A stretch of 64,000 nt of DNA from Aselliscus stoliczkanus. Lineage: Eukaryota > Chordata > Mammalia > Chiroptera > Hipposideridae. The stretch spans positions 128,767,001 to 128,831,000 of the forward strand of contig CM066731.1 of NCBI GenBank assembly GCA_033961575.1, in the 5' to 3' direction. This document shows positions 11,874 to 22,948 of the stretch, piece by piece. The position numbers were made by a program, and so were the translations under genes. Each line of letters starts with the position of its first letter. Positions within the stretch are counted from its first letter, which is position 1. The notes below the pieces were generated by a model that made no database searches, had not been told where the DNA came from, and saw only the letters and a program-made list of their open reading frames with translations.

Positions 11874-12544
11874 AAACAAAAACTAACCAGTTGTTCAAGG
11901 GCCCAGCAGGACAAATATCATTGTTATGATAGGATGCACCTACAGAGCATTCTCTAGAGAAAGGAATCATCGTGCATGGCAGTTAAAACCATTAGGAAGG
12001 TCAGAGGAGGAGCAATGAGGCAGACCTGACTAAAGCTCTCTGGTGGAGAACAAAGTAGGACATTCAGAGAACTTATACAAGCAAAATGTTTGGGAGACTC
12101 ATGGAAAGAAGAAGGAAGAATCACTGAGTATGATAAAGGAAAAAGCTATTGAAAACGAAGGACGCTTCAGGTGAGGGAAGATATTTTGCTCCTGCATTTC
12201 ATGGGGCTCCATTTTAGTCATGGAGGTAGAGGGTTTGCAAACTGCTCTAAGAAGACTTAATGAAGGTGAAAGGAGCCACAGGGACACCAAGAGGCAGGAC
12301 ACCAGTTTAGGATGATGATTAAACAGCAACAGAAGATAACCTGTTCCACCGGGACACAGTCATTAGATGAGCCTTTAAGAAACAGGCATGTCCCTCAAAG
12401 TATACATTCTACAATGACTCAGAGAATCTGGGGGGACACATTTCTGGAGGATGTTCAGCATTTAGTCTTAACTCTAAAACTTAAATTTGTTCGTATTACT
12501 GGATAAGTCACTCTGCTTTAGTACACACTCGATACCTAATTCCA

Positions 12545-12790
12545 AAATAGCAGCTGGTGAAGAAAGAACATTAGATTTTGAATCATATCTCAGTTCAAAT
12601 TTCAGATCCACCACTACTGACTGTGGGAGCCCAAGCAATGCAGCTTAACCTTTTTGAACTCCACCTTTAAAAGAAAGAAAACAACATTTGCCTTATTTCG
12701 ATCACATGGATATTTGGAAATCACTGATGCAATATGTTTGAAAAGCCTTTGTAAATCTCAAATTGCTGTACAAATAGAAAGGATTATTAT
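12545..12790 (+). mobile_element. MIR-like SINE fragment
   Basis: Segments such as agttcaaatttcagatccac and actgactgtgggagcccaag resemble the MIR core in the plus orientation, strongly diverged. Confidence 0.55.
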
Positions 12791-13979
12791 CACTATTTCA
12801 GCCTTGACAGGGGTTTCTGGGCCTGCTTTTTAATAACCCCTGCAAAAAAGAGTCATGGCATCAACCTTAAAAACATAAAAACTAGACATTTATGCTTTTC
12901 GTGCAAACATCTGTCAACTGTTCGTAAGAATTCTTTGACAAGATTTTGTTCAGGCTATAATTCATAAGGGCAATGTTGATACCTATTTATCTTGCCAGAG
13001 AGGCCCTTCCTCACTTTTACATCCACCCAAATCTACCGGCCTTCGAGTTTTTAGTACAAATGTCAAAATCCTTTCTGGAGATCCTGCTTTAGGCAAAGCA
13101 TAGTGTTAAATGTGTGGGATGCTAAATTGAACAGACCCCTAGGGTTTCCTCAAATATAATCACGTAGGGGGGTTGAGATGGTAATGGAGGTTCTATGTGA
13201 TGCTTATGGTAGGAAGGCGCTATGGGAGATCAGAGAGGGAATGAAACAGCTAAGGGAGGAGTTGTGGAGGAGGCAGTATTTGAATTTGGCTTTGAGAGAG
13301 TAAGATTTAGATAAACAGGAATAGAAAGTCATGTGTGGAAAGTAAAGGTTTATAAGCAGAAAACCTGGGAATATGGGCTAGTAGACCACCCAAGCAGGAA
13401 CCTACAGTGACCGTAGAAGTATAGTGGTTTGGAAAGAGAATCAGCCTCAGAACACTGGAAGACCTTGAATCTGAACTTCATTTGGTAAACAATGAAGAGT
13501 TTGTAGTGAAGCGTTTTGAATGTAAAAAGCGACACTAGCAGAACTGTATTTTGGAAGGGTGATGTAGCTGGAGTGTATAATTGGGAGGCCCCTGACCCCA
13601 ATTGTGTAAAAGAGAATCCAAGTGATGGCCTGGGAATAAGAAAGAGAGGCTGCAATCCTGACTATAGGGGGGTGCAGAAGAAATGGGCAATGAGGAAGTG
13701 TGGAGAGGGAATGGAAACAGCTTTCAGGAAGAAGAGCCATGAAGGTGAAAAGTTGGAAATAGAGATAACTTCAAGAGAGTTAATTTTAGTAAATGGATCT
13801 CAATTGAAGATACACAACATAAATGGGGGGGATGCTGCAGACTACTGAGAGCCAAGTGTCAGAGGAAGCAGTGATTTTTAGGCTGTGTATCAGAAGACTG
13901 GGGATGGGGGAGGGTGGGGGGAGAAACAGGGGTCGGGGGAAGGTGAAGAGGAAATGATAATGTTGAAAAAGATAATATA

Positions 13980-14095
13980 AGATATATGGTACACTCATAC
14001 ATTGCCAGTGGCATTATAATTGTAAAAGATTTATGGAAAGCAATATAAAATATATATATATATATATTAGAAATATTTGTTACATATATTAATTA

Positions 14096-14130
<35 letters not shown>

Positions 14131-14375
14131 TAAATTTCATACCCATTTGCTGAAATCTGCTTTGGAAAACTTATGCATAGGTAATAATACAAAAGAAAGA
14201 AAAAGCTATATGCATGAAAATGTTGTAGTGTTATTTAAAATAGTAAAAATGTTGAAAATTCTAGATTCTTAGCCAAAGGAAAATGGTAATTTGGTTGAAT
14301 TAAAAGGTTGGCAAACTATTTTGAATAGAATGGGTATTCTAATTTATGAAATGGAACTTTATACAGGAAAACATC
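13980..14375 (+). mobile_element. Old L1 fragment with internal TA/CA arrays
   Basis: The ORF2-end pattern is visible (acactcatacattgccagtg, acccatttgctgaaatctgc, tatgaaatggaactttatac). It is split by TA and CA arrays at 14048-14068 and 14095-14130. Confidence 0.55.
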
Positions 14376-14489
14376 ATTGCCTGAAATAACAAGAATTCTG
14401 CTCTGAATTGCAAGAGCACCATTTTGTCTCAACAGCGGCACTGATCATGTTGTAGTAATAATCACGGGTGTCTCCACACTCCATCTTCA

Positions 14490-14645
14490 GGGTTGCCCTA
14501 GCATTCAGTTCTGTTATTTCCTCCATTTTACAGAGTAGGGCATTGAGACTCAGAGAGATTAATTTCCCTGAAATCACAAATCCAATAATATGGAGAGCTG
14601 GTATTCCTAAGCAGCTGTGTCTTATTCTAGAGCCTGTGCTCTTCA
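14490..14645 (-). mobile_element. MIR fragment
   Basis: This is the reverse MIR pattern: tcctccattttacagagtag, gagactcagagagattaatt, then ggtattcctaagcag. Diverged. Confidence 0.7.
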
Positions 14646-14742
14646 TTACCTTGCCAATCTCTCCATCCTAAATAACCAGTTCTCTGTCGGTTGTAAAAAC
14701 AGCATTGATGAAACCAGTTTCTGACCTGACATAGACAAAATT

Positions 14743-14820
14743 ATGTGTGTGTGTGTAATGTGTACATGTGTATATATGTGTGTGTGTGTGTACATATATG
14801 TGTGTGTATGTGTGTATATA
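14743..14820. repeat. Compound (TG)n/(TA)n array
   Basis: Interrupted TG and TATA units ending directly at the inverted-repeat element that starts at 14823. Confidence 0.9.
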
Positions 14821-14822
14821 CC

Positions 14823-15052
14823 GGGGGTGCCAAGAAAACTGTATACAAGTGGACACTTAGGTCAATGTTGCTCAAGCAGTAGTTTACTATAATCAGAAGT
14901 GTCTGGACGCTGATGGTAACCACTTTGAGCACCTCTTATAATTGCAGAAGTCAAACGTGACTTGTATTCATCTTTTGTTATCAGTAAATATTATTACAAT
15001 TTTAGTACAGTTTTTTCCTTTCTTAAAATGTGTATATATTTGTTTGGCACCA
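14823..15052. mobile_element. Inverted-repeat DNA element, ggtgcca ends, copy 1
   Basis: The element begins ggggtgccaagaaaactgta and ends tttggcacc, so the termini are inverted repeats around ggtgcca. The internal sequence (gacacttaggtcaatgttgc, agaagtgtctggacgctgat, tcttaaaatgtgtatatat) is shared in part with the element at 31214. About 230 bases, non-coding. Probably a Tc1/mariner-type non-autonomous element inserted in a TA-rich array. Confidence 0.7.
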
Positions 15053-15055
15053 TGT

Positions 15056-15095
<40 letters not shown>
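15053..15095. repeat. (TG)n microsatellite
   Basis: About 20 TG units directly after the DNA element. Confidence 0.95.
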
Positions 15096-15097
<2 letters not shown>

Positions 15098-15643
15098 TTC
15101 TCTCTTTTAAATGGATTTTGCCTAAACAAACATAAACATGTTTTCTCTATATTTTTAGCATCAGTTTTTTTGTTCTATCAATGATGTTAATGATTAGTTG
15201 AATATTTCCATGAAATTAAATGTTCTATGAATATAATACCTGAAGATTAGAATCTTTATTTTTCTCTGGGGTCACAATTTGGAGGAAAAAAAAAACTTAC
15301 GTTCATTATTCATGAACAAAAACATAAGGCTACTTAATAGAGACTTTAATTTTAATGGCACACATTTATCCTTTAGGATATGATCCATGAAAATATAAAT
15401 GAGACACCTTAATTGTGTTTAGCCCTCATTCTCTGCAATATTTTTCTCTGCAGAGATAGAAAAGAAACAGAATTGATTACCAGAAACACCAGAAAATTAT
15501 ATTAGAAAGCTGCGAAACAAACGTGCACATTATGTCCCTTGAGAATTTCCTTTAGGATATCTTTGCACCAAAACACACTTGATCAACACATTTTTATTTA
15601 TAGCACATGAAAATACATATTCTGGGAAGAAGACAGACATTAC

Positions 15644-15756
15644 CTTCAGCTTTTCTTCAAGCTCTGTGAGAGAGCCACATAATTCACTAATAGATTCAAG
15701 GACCTCTTTATGTTTTGCCACTATTTTCTCAGCATATTTCTGCCCTTCTTCGAAAC
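15644..15756 (-). CDS. CCDC141: CCDC141 exon, coiled coil, 37 codons plus split Gly
   Basis: This is a 113-base exon that starts with two bases completing a Gly codon from the exon at 18782 and ends in phase 0. Window residues are 717-754. Residues such as [20 protein letters not shown] show heptad spacing of Leu/Ile typical of a coiled-coil or spectrin helix. The acceptor follows a clear pyrimidine run (cttttccccag). The donor is gtaatg (complement of 15638-15643). Confidence 0.93.
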
Positions 15757-15807
15757 CTGGGGAAAAGAAGGAATAAAGCTATTTTTTTAGACACTTCAAA
15801 ATAATTT

Positions 15808-15935
15808 TTTAGTGTTTTTTAATTTTTCAATTACAGTTGACATTTAATATTATTTTATAGTAGTTTCAGGTATACAGCATAGTGGTTAGATATTTACAAA
15901 GTGACCCCCTGGATTAGTCTATACATAGTTATTAC
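15808..15935 (-). mobile_element. L1 3' UTR fragment
   Basis: This is the reverse of the L1 3' UTR: tttcaattacagttgacatt, atagtagtttcaggtataca, then gtggttagatatttacaaag. Confidence 0.75.
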
Positions 15936-16519
15936 TGAATAAAACTATTTTTAAAGATCAAATCCCTGTTGGAAAAACATACCAGCATTAATTCATCTCT
16001 CCAGCATGTGATATACAGGCTGATAGGTAGAAAGTGCTTAAATTCTTGCTGAACAGATAAATGAATGAAGGCATTTTTTTTGAAAACCAGGTATTCTAAA
16101 ACCATGGTTATATTTACTGTACCATACCACTTTTATGTACCCTAAATAATATTGCTATATTAATATTCTTAAAGCTCCATTCTAATCTGTTTTCTCCTGT
16201 TCAGGACATGTTTCTTCACTACCTAGAAAAATATACATTCAAGGCCCTCCATAAATAATATGGTTTCAACTTGCCTCTCTCAAATTTATATCTGCCTAAT
16301 TCTCTCACATAGGTAATCTCTGGCTGAACTGAACAAATAAGTCTTCCCTAAAAATCCCCAAAGCCAGTGAGTATTATTTCCTGAACAGAGAATGCCCTCC
16401 CCCCAATTCTAATTTCTGCTTTCAAAACCCTACCTACTTTTCAGGGTCTACTTCAAATGCCAACATCTTTGTGAAACATTTAAAAATCTTTGCCACCTGG
16501 ATATTCTCTCTTCCTACTG

Positions 16520-16700
16520 GAATAATAATAAAAGTATCTACCATGTAGTGAGTGCATAGGCACTTTATATGCATTATGGAAGGTAATCCTCCTCAGGTAG
16601 ATTCTGTTGCATTTTACAAATGAGCAACCTGAGGCTCCAAAAAGCTTCCTCACATAACCCAAACAATAATTGGAGGACCAGGGGTGTGAACCCTGACTAC
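16520..16700 (-). mobile_element. MIR fragment
   Basis: This is the reverse MIR pattern: ttacaaatgagcaacctgag, then gaggaccaggggtgtgaac. Confidence 0.65.
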
Positions 16701-16736
16701 TGGAATCCACAGTTTAGGCTAAATTGTATTACACAT

Positions 16737-17122
16737 TGTTATGGGCTAAATTGTGTCCCTCCCAAAATTCATATGCTGGAGTCCTAATCCCCAGCGGCTC
16801 AGCATGTAACCACATTTGGAGACAAGGTTTCAAAGTGCTGATTGAGTTAAAAAGAGGTCATTAGGGTGGGAACCTAACCCAATGTGACTGTTGGCGGTTA
16901 TAGAAAGAAGGAGAGGTGAGGCACAGAGGGCTGGCTGTCATGTGAAGAAGCAGCAAGACGGCAGCCATCTGCAAGCCCAGGAGAGAAATCTCAGCAGAAC
17001 CCAACCCATCAGCACCTTGATCTTAGACTTCCAGCAACCAGAACTGTGAGGAAATGAGTTTCTGTTGTTTAAGACACCCCAGTCTGCGGTATTTGTTACG
17101 GTAGCCCAAGCAGGCTAATACA
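16737..17122 (+). mobile_element. MLT1-like solo LTR (ERVL-MaLR)
   Basis: The LTR runs from tgttatgggctaaattgtgt through ccaaaattcatatgctggag and gaaatgagtttctgttgttt to aggctaataca. Both ends carry a cacat duplication (16732-16736 and 17123-17127), the 5-base target duplication of retroviral integration. No internal viral genes adjoin it. It is an old mammalian MaLR solo LTR antisense to CCDC141. Confidence 0.85.
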
Positions 17123-18781
17123 CACATTTTATACCTTTCCCACTGCATTTACTATATCATGACTTCTAGGCTTAGAATGAAGAAACTAGGTCTTATCTGT
17201 CTTTATATGAATCACAGCTCCTAGTAACTAAAAGGTACTCAAAAAAAAATGTTTGAGATAAATTTACTGGCATTAAAATTCTTGGTTTAATAATGCATTG
17301 ATGGCCTGCAAGAGTTGGTATAATATTCCTGAAGTACCTTACTTGATGCAAAGTTTTTTAAATGCATAGCTTCCATATTGAACAGATAAAGACACATGCC
17401 ATTCAATTATTCATTCAATGATTCATTTATTCATCAAATATTTGTTAAACACTTAATGAAGCAGTGAACTAATAGGCAAGATCTCTTTTCTCTTAGAGCT
17501 TACACTCTGGTAAGGAAAGGCAGAAAATAGACAACTATGCAATATGTCAGCTGGTGATAAGGTTCAGAAATACAAACAAAGCAGGATACAGGAACATGCA
17601 GGATGGGAGGTGAATATAGCTTTTATGGAGTGTTTGCAAGCACTTTCCATGTCCTAAAATTGAATAGCACTGAAATACAATGATAAAATATACTTGCCTT
17701 GCCCTCAAGGAGCTTATGGTAATCAGAGCAGACAGACAAATAAAGAGGCAATTATGCTACAGTGTGAGTGTCTCCAAAATTTTTTGGTGAAACTTACACA
17801 GTGACAATAGTAAGAATGCAACATCACATTAGTTTTCATTAATTTTTCAATCTATATTTTATTACATTTGTGTTTCTACTCCTTCCTTTGGAAACACATT
17901 AATAATTCATTCTCAATTTATTATTAGGTAGTGCAGTATATATTGTTCTACAAAACTTTTATGGCTAACCATGGATAATACATCATGTTACAAAAGAAAA
18001 TATCTATCTGGCAGCAGCTGTGGGGAGCCCAGCGAAGCACTTTGTACCACCTGTTGCGATCTTCTTTCTGGGCTGGATTTGCCTGGCACTGGGAATAAAT
18101 CTTGGTCTCATGGTTAACAATATCAGGGAACTCTGAAACTTATTCCTCATAGCCCTCAGAAACTATTAACACCCAGGAGGCTTCTTAAATAGGGGACTCC
18201 TTTAGACAGAAGAACTCAGATAATACAGCTGACAACTGTGTTGTATTTCCTAGTGATGGAGAAGAGGAAAGCAGAACCCATGAGATGATAGTTGTCTTTT
18301 CCCATTTATGCCAGAAGTGAGAGGAAGGCAAGGGAAAAATTTCCACCTTTTTCTTATGTCCACAAACCATAAGCCTCATAGAAAGGAGAGACTTTAGTCC
18401 TAGTTTTATACTTATTTAAAATATTATGGGAGTTTTGTATGTTTCTCAAGAAATCACTCTAGTAAAAATTAAATTTTTTTTGTCCAGATATTCTGTTTTT
18501 AATACCTTAAAGATGAGCCAGGAATGGGGGAGAAAAGAGAATAGACAAGAAGAGTTTGCACAGGGTAGTTTAAACTCGGCAGGTTTCATCTGCAGACAGA
18601 AGTTCCTTCTTCTTTTTCCTAGTGTTTATTTTTGCAGGTTGTGGGATCTTATCTTGAACCTTTTTCCTGAAATGGTTGGTGTCGGGAGGACCCTGAGGGT
18701 GTGCCAGGCTCTGCTTTCTGGGTTGGATTCAGTGGAGCTTTGTTCAATGGTGAATCACTGGATACCTTAAAAGTGACCTAC

Positions 18782-18965
18782 CATATAATCGCTGAGCGAG
18801 CTCACTGATCTCCTGAATTCTCTCTTCTTGTTGAGGCACTGAGGGTATGATAAACTTATTGAATTGCTGGTGGAGAATTTCCACGGCTTCCTTTGTCTTG
18901 CACTCTGTGGAATATTTTCCGACTCTTACAACAGTGGCACTTGCATCTTCACACCAAAAATGACT
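18782..18965 (-). CDS. CCDC141: CCDC141 exon, spectrin-like helix, 61 codons plus one base
   Basis: This is a 184-base exon, phase 0 in and phase 1 out, window residues 656-716. The translation starts [19 protein letters not shown] and continues into a helical stretch ending in ISELAQRLY plus the first base of Gly. The aromatic cluster near the start and the helix that follows fit a spectrin-repeat-like unit. The donor is gtaggt (complement of 18776-18781) and the acceptor is tttag. Confidence 0.93.
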
Positions 18966-20338
18966 CTAAATTAAAATGGAACAAAGCATAGATTAAAGTG
19001 ACACCACCCTTCTCAAGTTCTTCATTTTGGCCACTGAAGTACCAAATTTTAATTTCCTCACACTTCATGTTCACATTGTTTTAACTCTGTAAGTCTTAAT
19101 ATAGAAAACGTCAAAATACGATTATATACTTTGCCCTTGGACATTAGAGTCAGATAAGAAAGGAAAAGTATGGAAATTCATTTGATTTTCCAGCCTTCTT
19201 AGAGGTGCCTGAAGCATAATTCCTAAGAGGAATGTTTCAGACTTAAAAGAACAGGCAGCATCAAAAGCGTATGGCACTGAAAAGAATCCAAATATCAGGT
19301 AAAAGGAGAGAAAAAAAGCCCAAGTACAGAAAATCCAGTTTAATTAATTGAAATTATTAACAGTACATGGATAAAATATTGCCTGATTAACACTTAAATG
19401 AATTATCTTTTAAGAATGAGATTTACTCAGTGGATTGAGGAAATATCATCTAAAGAATAGCATTTGACCTTTTTAATTAAAAGATATTCAATCATATTTT
19501 CAAAGCACATTGGAGAACTAAGACAGTTTCACACTAAAAATAAATAACCGTGATGGAAGGAACATGTCTGACAAAGGACACAAGCACTTATACTGAGTGA
19601 GAAATAGAAACACTTGACTCTGTTAGAAACTGTCTTTAAATAATGGCACAGAGCAACAGCAAACCTATGTATGGGTTATAAAAGAATGATCACCTTGTTT
19701 CTTCTTAAGATGATGCTAAATCTAAAAGCTTACAGTGTTAGTGGTAAAGAAAGATGTTTTGTCTCAGAATAATGGGCTCAGAATAAAGGAACACATCAGA
19801 ACTTCAAGTGTAGAGTTTCTGCAATATGAACTATGCAAATAATAACTTTGACTTGTCAATTTTCATATAGTCTATGTATATCCTACTGATTTTCTTCTTC
19901 ACAAAACCAGAAATAACACCAATAACAATTTTTGTACCTGAAAAGTGCTAATATCACCTTTTTTTTTAAACACTTTCAAATCCTGTGAAGTAAATAAGTC
20001 ATTTTAAGTATTTTAAGCAAATAAACAGTGAACATAATTCCATGATAATTAAGCATCTTGAATTGATGAGGCTATGAAGAAATGAGAAAATTTTATATGT
20101 TGCTGATAAGAGGAAATTAGTAAAATCTTTCCAAAGACCGATTGAATGAACAATCAAAACCTTGTAACATTCATCCCCTTTGGTCCAGCAATTCTACTTG
20201 GAAATTATCCTAAGGAATTCATCATGACAAGGAGTATGACACATGGATTTAGTGACAATAGCTAATGGAGCATTGTTTAAAGTAGCAGAGTCATTTTCTG
20301 AAACAACATCACATGCTAGTACAAGAAGAGAAGATTAC
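18966..20338 (-). other. CCDC141 intron, 1.4 kb
   Basis: The intron is AT-rich with no gene. Positions 20060-20310 are an old L1 ORF2-end fragment on the plus strand (ggtccagcaattctacttgg, then caatagctaatgg). It reaches to within about 30 bases of the exon at 20339. The remainder, 18966-20060, holds nothing I recognise. Confidence 0.7.
20060..20310 (+). mobile_element. Old L1 ORF2-end fragment
   Basis: Phrases such as atgttgctgataagaggaaa, tggtccagcaattctacttg and tagtgacaatagctaatgga are L1-derived. It ends near the splice donor of the exon at 20339. Confidence 0.6.
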
Positions 20339-20533
20339 CTCTTCTATCATCTCCTGGAGATGCTCCGTCAGGTCCAAATTCTTCTTGTAATCTGTTACAA
20401 CTCTGTCAAATTCATCCACATGTTTTTGCAAATCCTTCATGGCTTCCAAAAGAATATTACCTTTATTATTTGGATAATTTAAGAACGAATCAGAAGTTTT
20501 AATCTCAACTTTTTCCATTTTCCTTTTCAAAGT
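20339..20533 (-). CDS. CCDC141: CCDC141 exon, coiled coil, 65 codons
   Basis: This is a 195-base exon, phase 0 at both ends, window residues 591-655. It runs from [10 protein letters not shown] through [20 protein letters not shown] to MIEE. Charged residues with regularly spaced Leu/Val/Ile indicate a long amphipathic helix. The acceptor has an excellent tract (ctttttttctctttggtgcag); the donor is gtaatc (complement of 20333-20338). The intron just beyond the donor is an old L1 fragment. Confidence 0.94.
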
Positions 20534-20949
20534 CTGCACCAAAGAGAAAAAAAGTGTTTTTAAAATAAAATTCAATTTTTAAGAGTCTGGCAAGAGATTA
20601 AATATTAGAGAAAAAGTTGGGTAAAACTTTTGTAACTTCCTCCAGTATAATATGTTAAAATCATAATTATTACAGATATATTTTGGGAAATAAATGATTT
20701 TCTTGCAGACAGTACATTGATTCAGCACTCAGAAAACATATAGAAAATTTACTATGTACCTGGGTCTGTTTCAGATTTTGAGAATGATACTATGATTTAA
20801 AAACAGAAGACAATGGTCATAAAATCAGATATTTTATTGTCTTCAGTAAGTTCACTATTTCCTGGGAAAGACATTTGAAATAACCTAGCTAGCATATGTG
20901 ACAACATGACACAAGAGGATACAGGAAAGGAAGAGGGATATAGAAGAGA

Positions 20950-21000
20950 TGTGTGTGTGTGTGCGTGCGTGCATGTGTGCATGCGTGTGTGTGTGTGTAT
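20950..21000. repeat. TG/CG-rich array
   Basis: TG units mixed with gcgtgc and gcatg units. Confidence 0.9.
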
Positions 21001-21223
21001 GTTGGGCAGAAGAATGGAAGCAGAGAGGCTAGGTAGATTTGGCAGAAACCTTTCTAGAGCTGCCTTCAAAAGATATATCAATTTATTACATATTTTACAT
21101 GAAGAAATCAACTGCTCTAAAAATGGAAAACTACCTTTTTAGTTCCAATGGTATAAAAAGGCCCAAGGATTAGGCATTTATAATTAAAATGCAAATCATT
21201 TTTCAATAATTGTATTAGTACAT

Positions 21224-21250
21224 GCGCGCGCACACACACACACACACACA
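21224..21250. repeat. (CG)n(CA)n array beside a splice donor
   Basis: Four CG units followed by about ten CA units. In the transcript this is UG-rich and begins 12 bases after the exon at 21263 ends. Confidence 0.95.
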
Positions 21251-21262
21251 CTTTCTTGTTAC

Positions 21263-21403
21263 CTGTATTTTCTCAGCATATATATCAACTTGTTGAATTT
21301 GATATTTAAGAGCCTTCAGATTCCGAGCTTTTTCATTTTTCTTAGAGTAATTAAACTTCAAATTGTTGAATTTCTTTTTGATATCTTTGAATGACTCTTT
21401 GAG
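21263..21403 (-). CDS. CCDC141: CCDC141 exon, Lys-rich helix, 47 codons
   Basis: This is a 141-base exon, phase 0 at both ends, window residues 544-590. The translation [18 protein letters not shown] and onward is unusually lysine-rich and helical, ending in YAEKIQ. It joins directly to the preceding exon's DEINE. The donor is gtaaca (complement of 21257-21262). A UG-repeat in the transcript starts 12 bases after the splice junction. The pyrimidine tract at the acceptor (ttgacctgtag) is weak. Confidence 0.92.
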
Positions 21404-22437
21404 CTACAGGTCAATGAAAAGAAAGAGGCAATTACCTTAAAATGAGAACACTAATATTTACTTGTAATAAATCAAAATATCTAAACACTTTAAAATATTC
21501 AAAATCCTCTATATCTACAGTGATTTTCAATAGAAAACAAATTAATGTATGATGTGAATTTAAACATATCCCCAAAATATGATTATAAATTGCTTTTAGT
21601 ACTTTTTGTCATTTATAATTGTATTACAGTTATAGAATAACCTTTGGCTTCTAACCAATAAAGTTTTTAACATATCATAGATTTTCAACAACTCCAATTT
21701 TTTTATTTGTACTTATTTGATATAACGTTTCCCATTCATTCTGTTCTCTGTGTGCTAATATTCGTCCCAGCTCCGTCCATCTCCCAATGCTCTCTTACAG
21801 CCATCATGTATAAATTTATTAAAGCTCCAAAAAACTGTTCGTGTTGCAGAGCTCAATGAAGTTTTGACATGTAGACTCCGTAGGATATTAGTGGGGTAGA
21901 AGAGGAGACCCATTACGAGTTTTAGCAGGAAAAGGACTTATTTGCCCAAATCCAGCAAAAAAGTTATTTTTTATGAACAGCTTCCAGAAGAGATCTAAAT
22001 CTTAGATGTAGGCCATTAACTTCAGAGGTCCTTCAGAAATGGAAAAGTAAAGTGACAGTTGTCACCAATGATAGCGATGCAAATTTGTGTATAAACGAAG
22101 TAGGTGGCTAAACATTGAGAACAGGGCATAGGTTAAGACAGTCTTAAGAACAAACAGCTCAGCTTTACCAGTGAACCAAAATTTTAAGCAGTCCAGTTCC
22201 ACTGAAACAGCATTTTCTGTGCCCTTCTCTATAGGGGAGAAGAATAAACACATTGACAGGTCTCTCTGTTTATATTACCAGCAAAGACAAGGACAGAGAA
22301 AACATAAACCTTCTCAGATTATATGGAAGCATTTAACATTAAGAATGGACAATATCATGAGTGATAAATTTGAACTATGGTAAGTCAGAAAAACCTTAAA
22401 ATTCTTTTCAATGACAGCAAATAAATTATTTGGCGGG

Positions 22438-22945
22438 AGCTTCAGATTATATTCCCTAAACTGTCTCTTCTGTCTCTGCAGTAGTATTGTCGTTATCAGT
22501 TTCTGTTGCCTCGTCCCTTCCCCTTCTCCCTCATGCCCATCCCCATCCCATCTAGCCCTCATCAGTTTTCTCTTTGTGTCTCTAAGACTATTTCTGTTTA
22601 TTTTGCTCGGTTTTTAGATTAGATTCCACATATAAGTGAGATCATATGGTATTTGTCTTTCTTTGACTGACTTATTTCACTTAACATAATGTTCTCTAGG
22701 TCCATCCATATCATCTGAAGCTGTCGCTGAATAATATTATATGTCATCTATAATTTAACACATATATAGTTATGGGATGTGGAATATAGTGTGGGGATGG
22801 AGTCAATGGAATTGTAATAGATATGTATGATATCGGGGGTGGGGGGACAACTGAGGGGGGAGGGGTAGTCATTTTTTAAGAGGTGAAAAAGATAACTATT
22901 GCATTGTTTTGTACATCTGTAAATAATAATAATAATAATAATAAT
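22438..22945 (+). mobile_element. 5'-inverted L1 insertion with target duplications
   Basis: Positions 22450-22740 are L1 ORF2-end/3' UTR sequence in reverse (ttccacatataagtgagatc, tatttcacttaacataatgt). Positions 22745-22920 are the more distal L1 3' UTR in the forward direction (tatgggatgtggaatatagt, aatggaattgtaatagatat), ending in an (AAT)n tail. The target duplication atttggcggg lies on both sides (22428-22437 and 22950-22959). This is the layout made by twin priming. Confidence 0.8.
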
Positions 22946-22948
22946 AAA
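22922..22948. repeat. (AAT)n tail of the inverted L1
   Basis: About nine AAT units in the place where a poly(A) tail would be. Confidence 0.9.

Larger units (their letters stand above)
11584..15643 (-). other. CCDC141 intron, 4.1 kb
   Basis: The intron contains a (CCAA)n array, MIR fragments (about 12545-12790 and 14490-14645), an unclassified GA-rich ancient repeat-like stretch (13160-13860), a G-run cluster (13899-13939), an old L1 piece with TA/CA repeats (about 13980-14375) and an inverted-repeat DNA element (14823-15052) between TG repeats. The open frames here (up to 110 codons) lack splice context and codon-like composition, and I do not regard them as genes. Confidence 0.75.
15757..18781 (-). 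other. CCDC141 intron, 3.0 kb
   Basis: The intron contains an L1 3' fragment on the minus strand (15808-15935), a MIR (about 16520-16700) and a full MLT1-like LTR (16737-17122). A stretch at 17400-17760 resembles an old mammalian-wide repeat (phrases such as tcaaatatttgttaaacac and aaggagcttatgg). From 17760 to 18780 I see no nameable element. Confidence 0.75.
20534..21262 (-). other. CCDC141 intron, 0.7 kb
   Basis: This is a short intron with two dinucleotide arrays: TG/CG-rich at 20950-21000 and CG/CA at 21224-21250. The second lies only 12 bases from the donor of the exon at 21263. No other element was recognised. Confidence 0.8.

Noticed and set aside
13516..13848. 110-codon plus-strand open frame
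   Set aside because: It sits in GA-rich ancient repeat-like intronic sequence, has no splice or start context and is low in complexity; chance opening is likely.
18426..18770. 114-codon plus-strand open frame next to a CCDC141 exon
   Set aside because: It is antisense to the gene, contains no recognisable domain and ends just before the real exon. Composition does not look coding.
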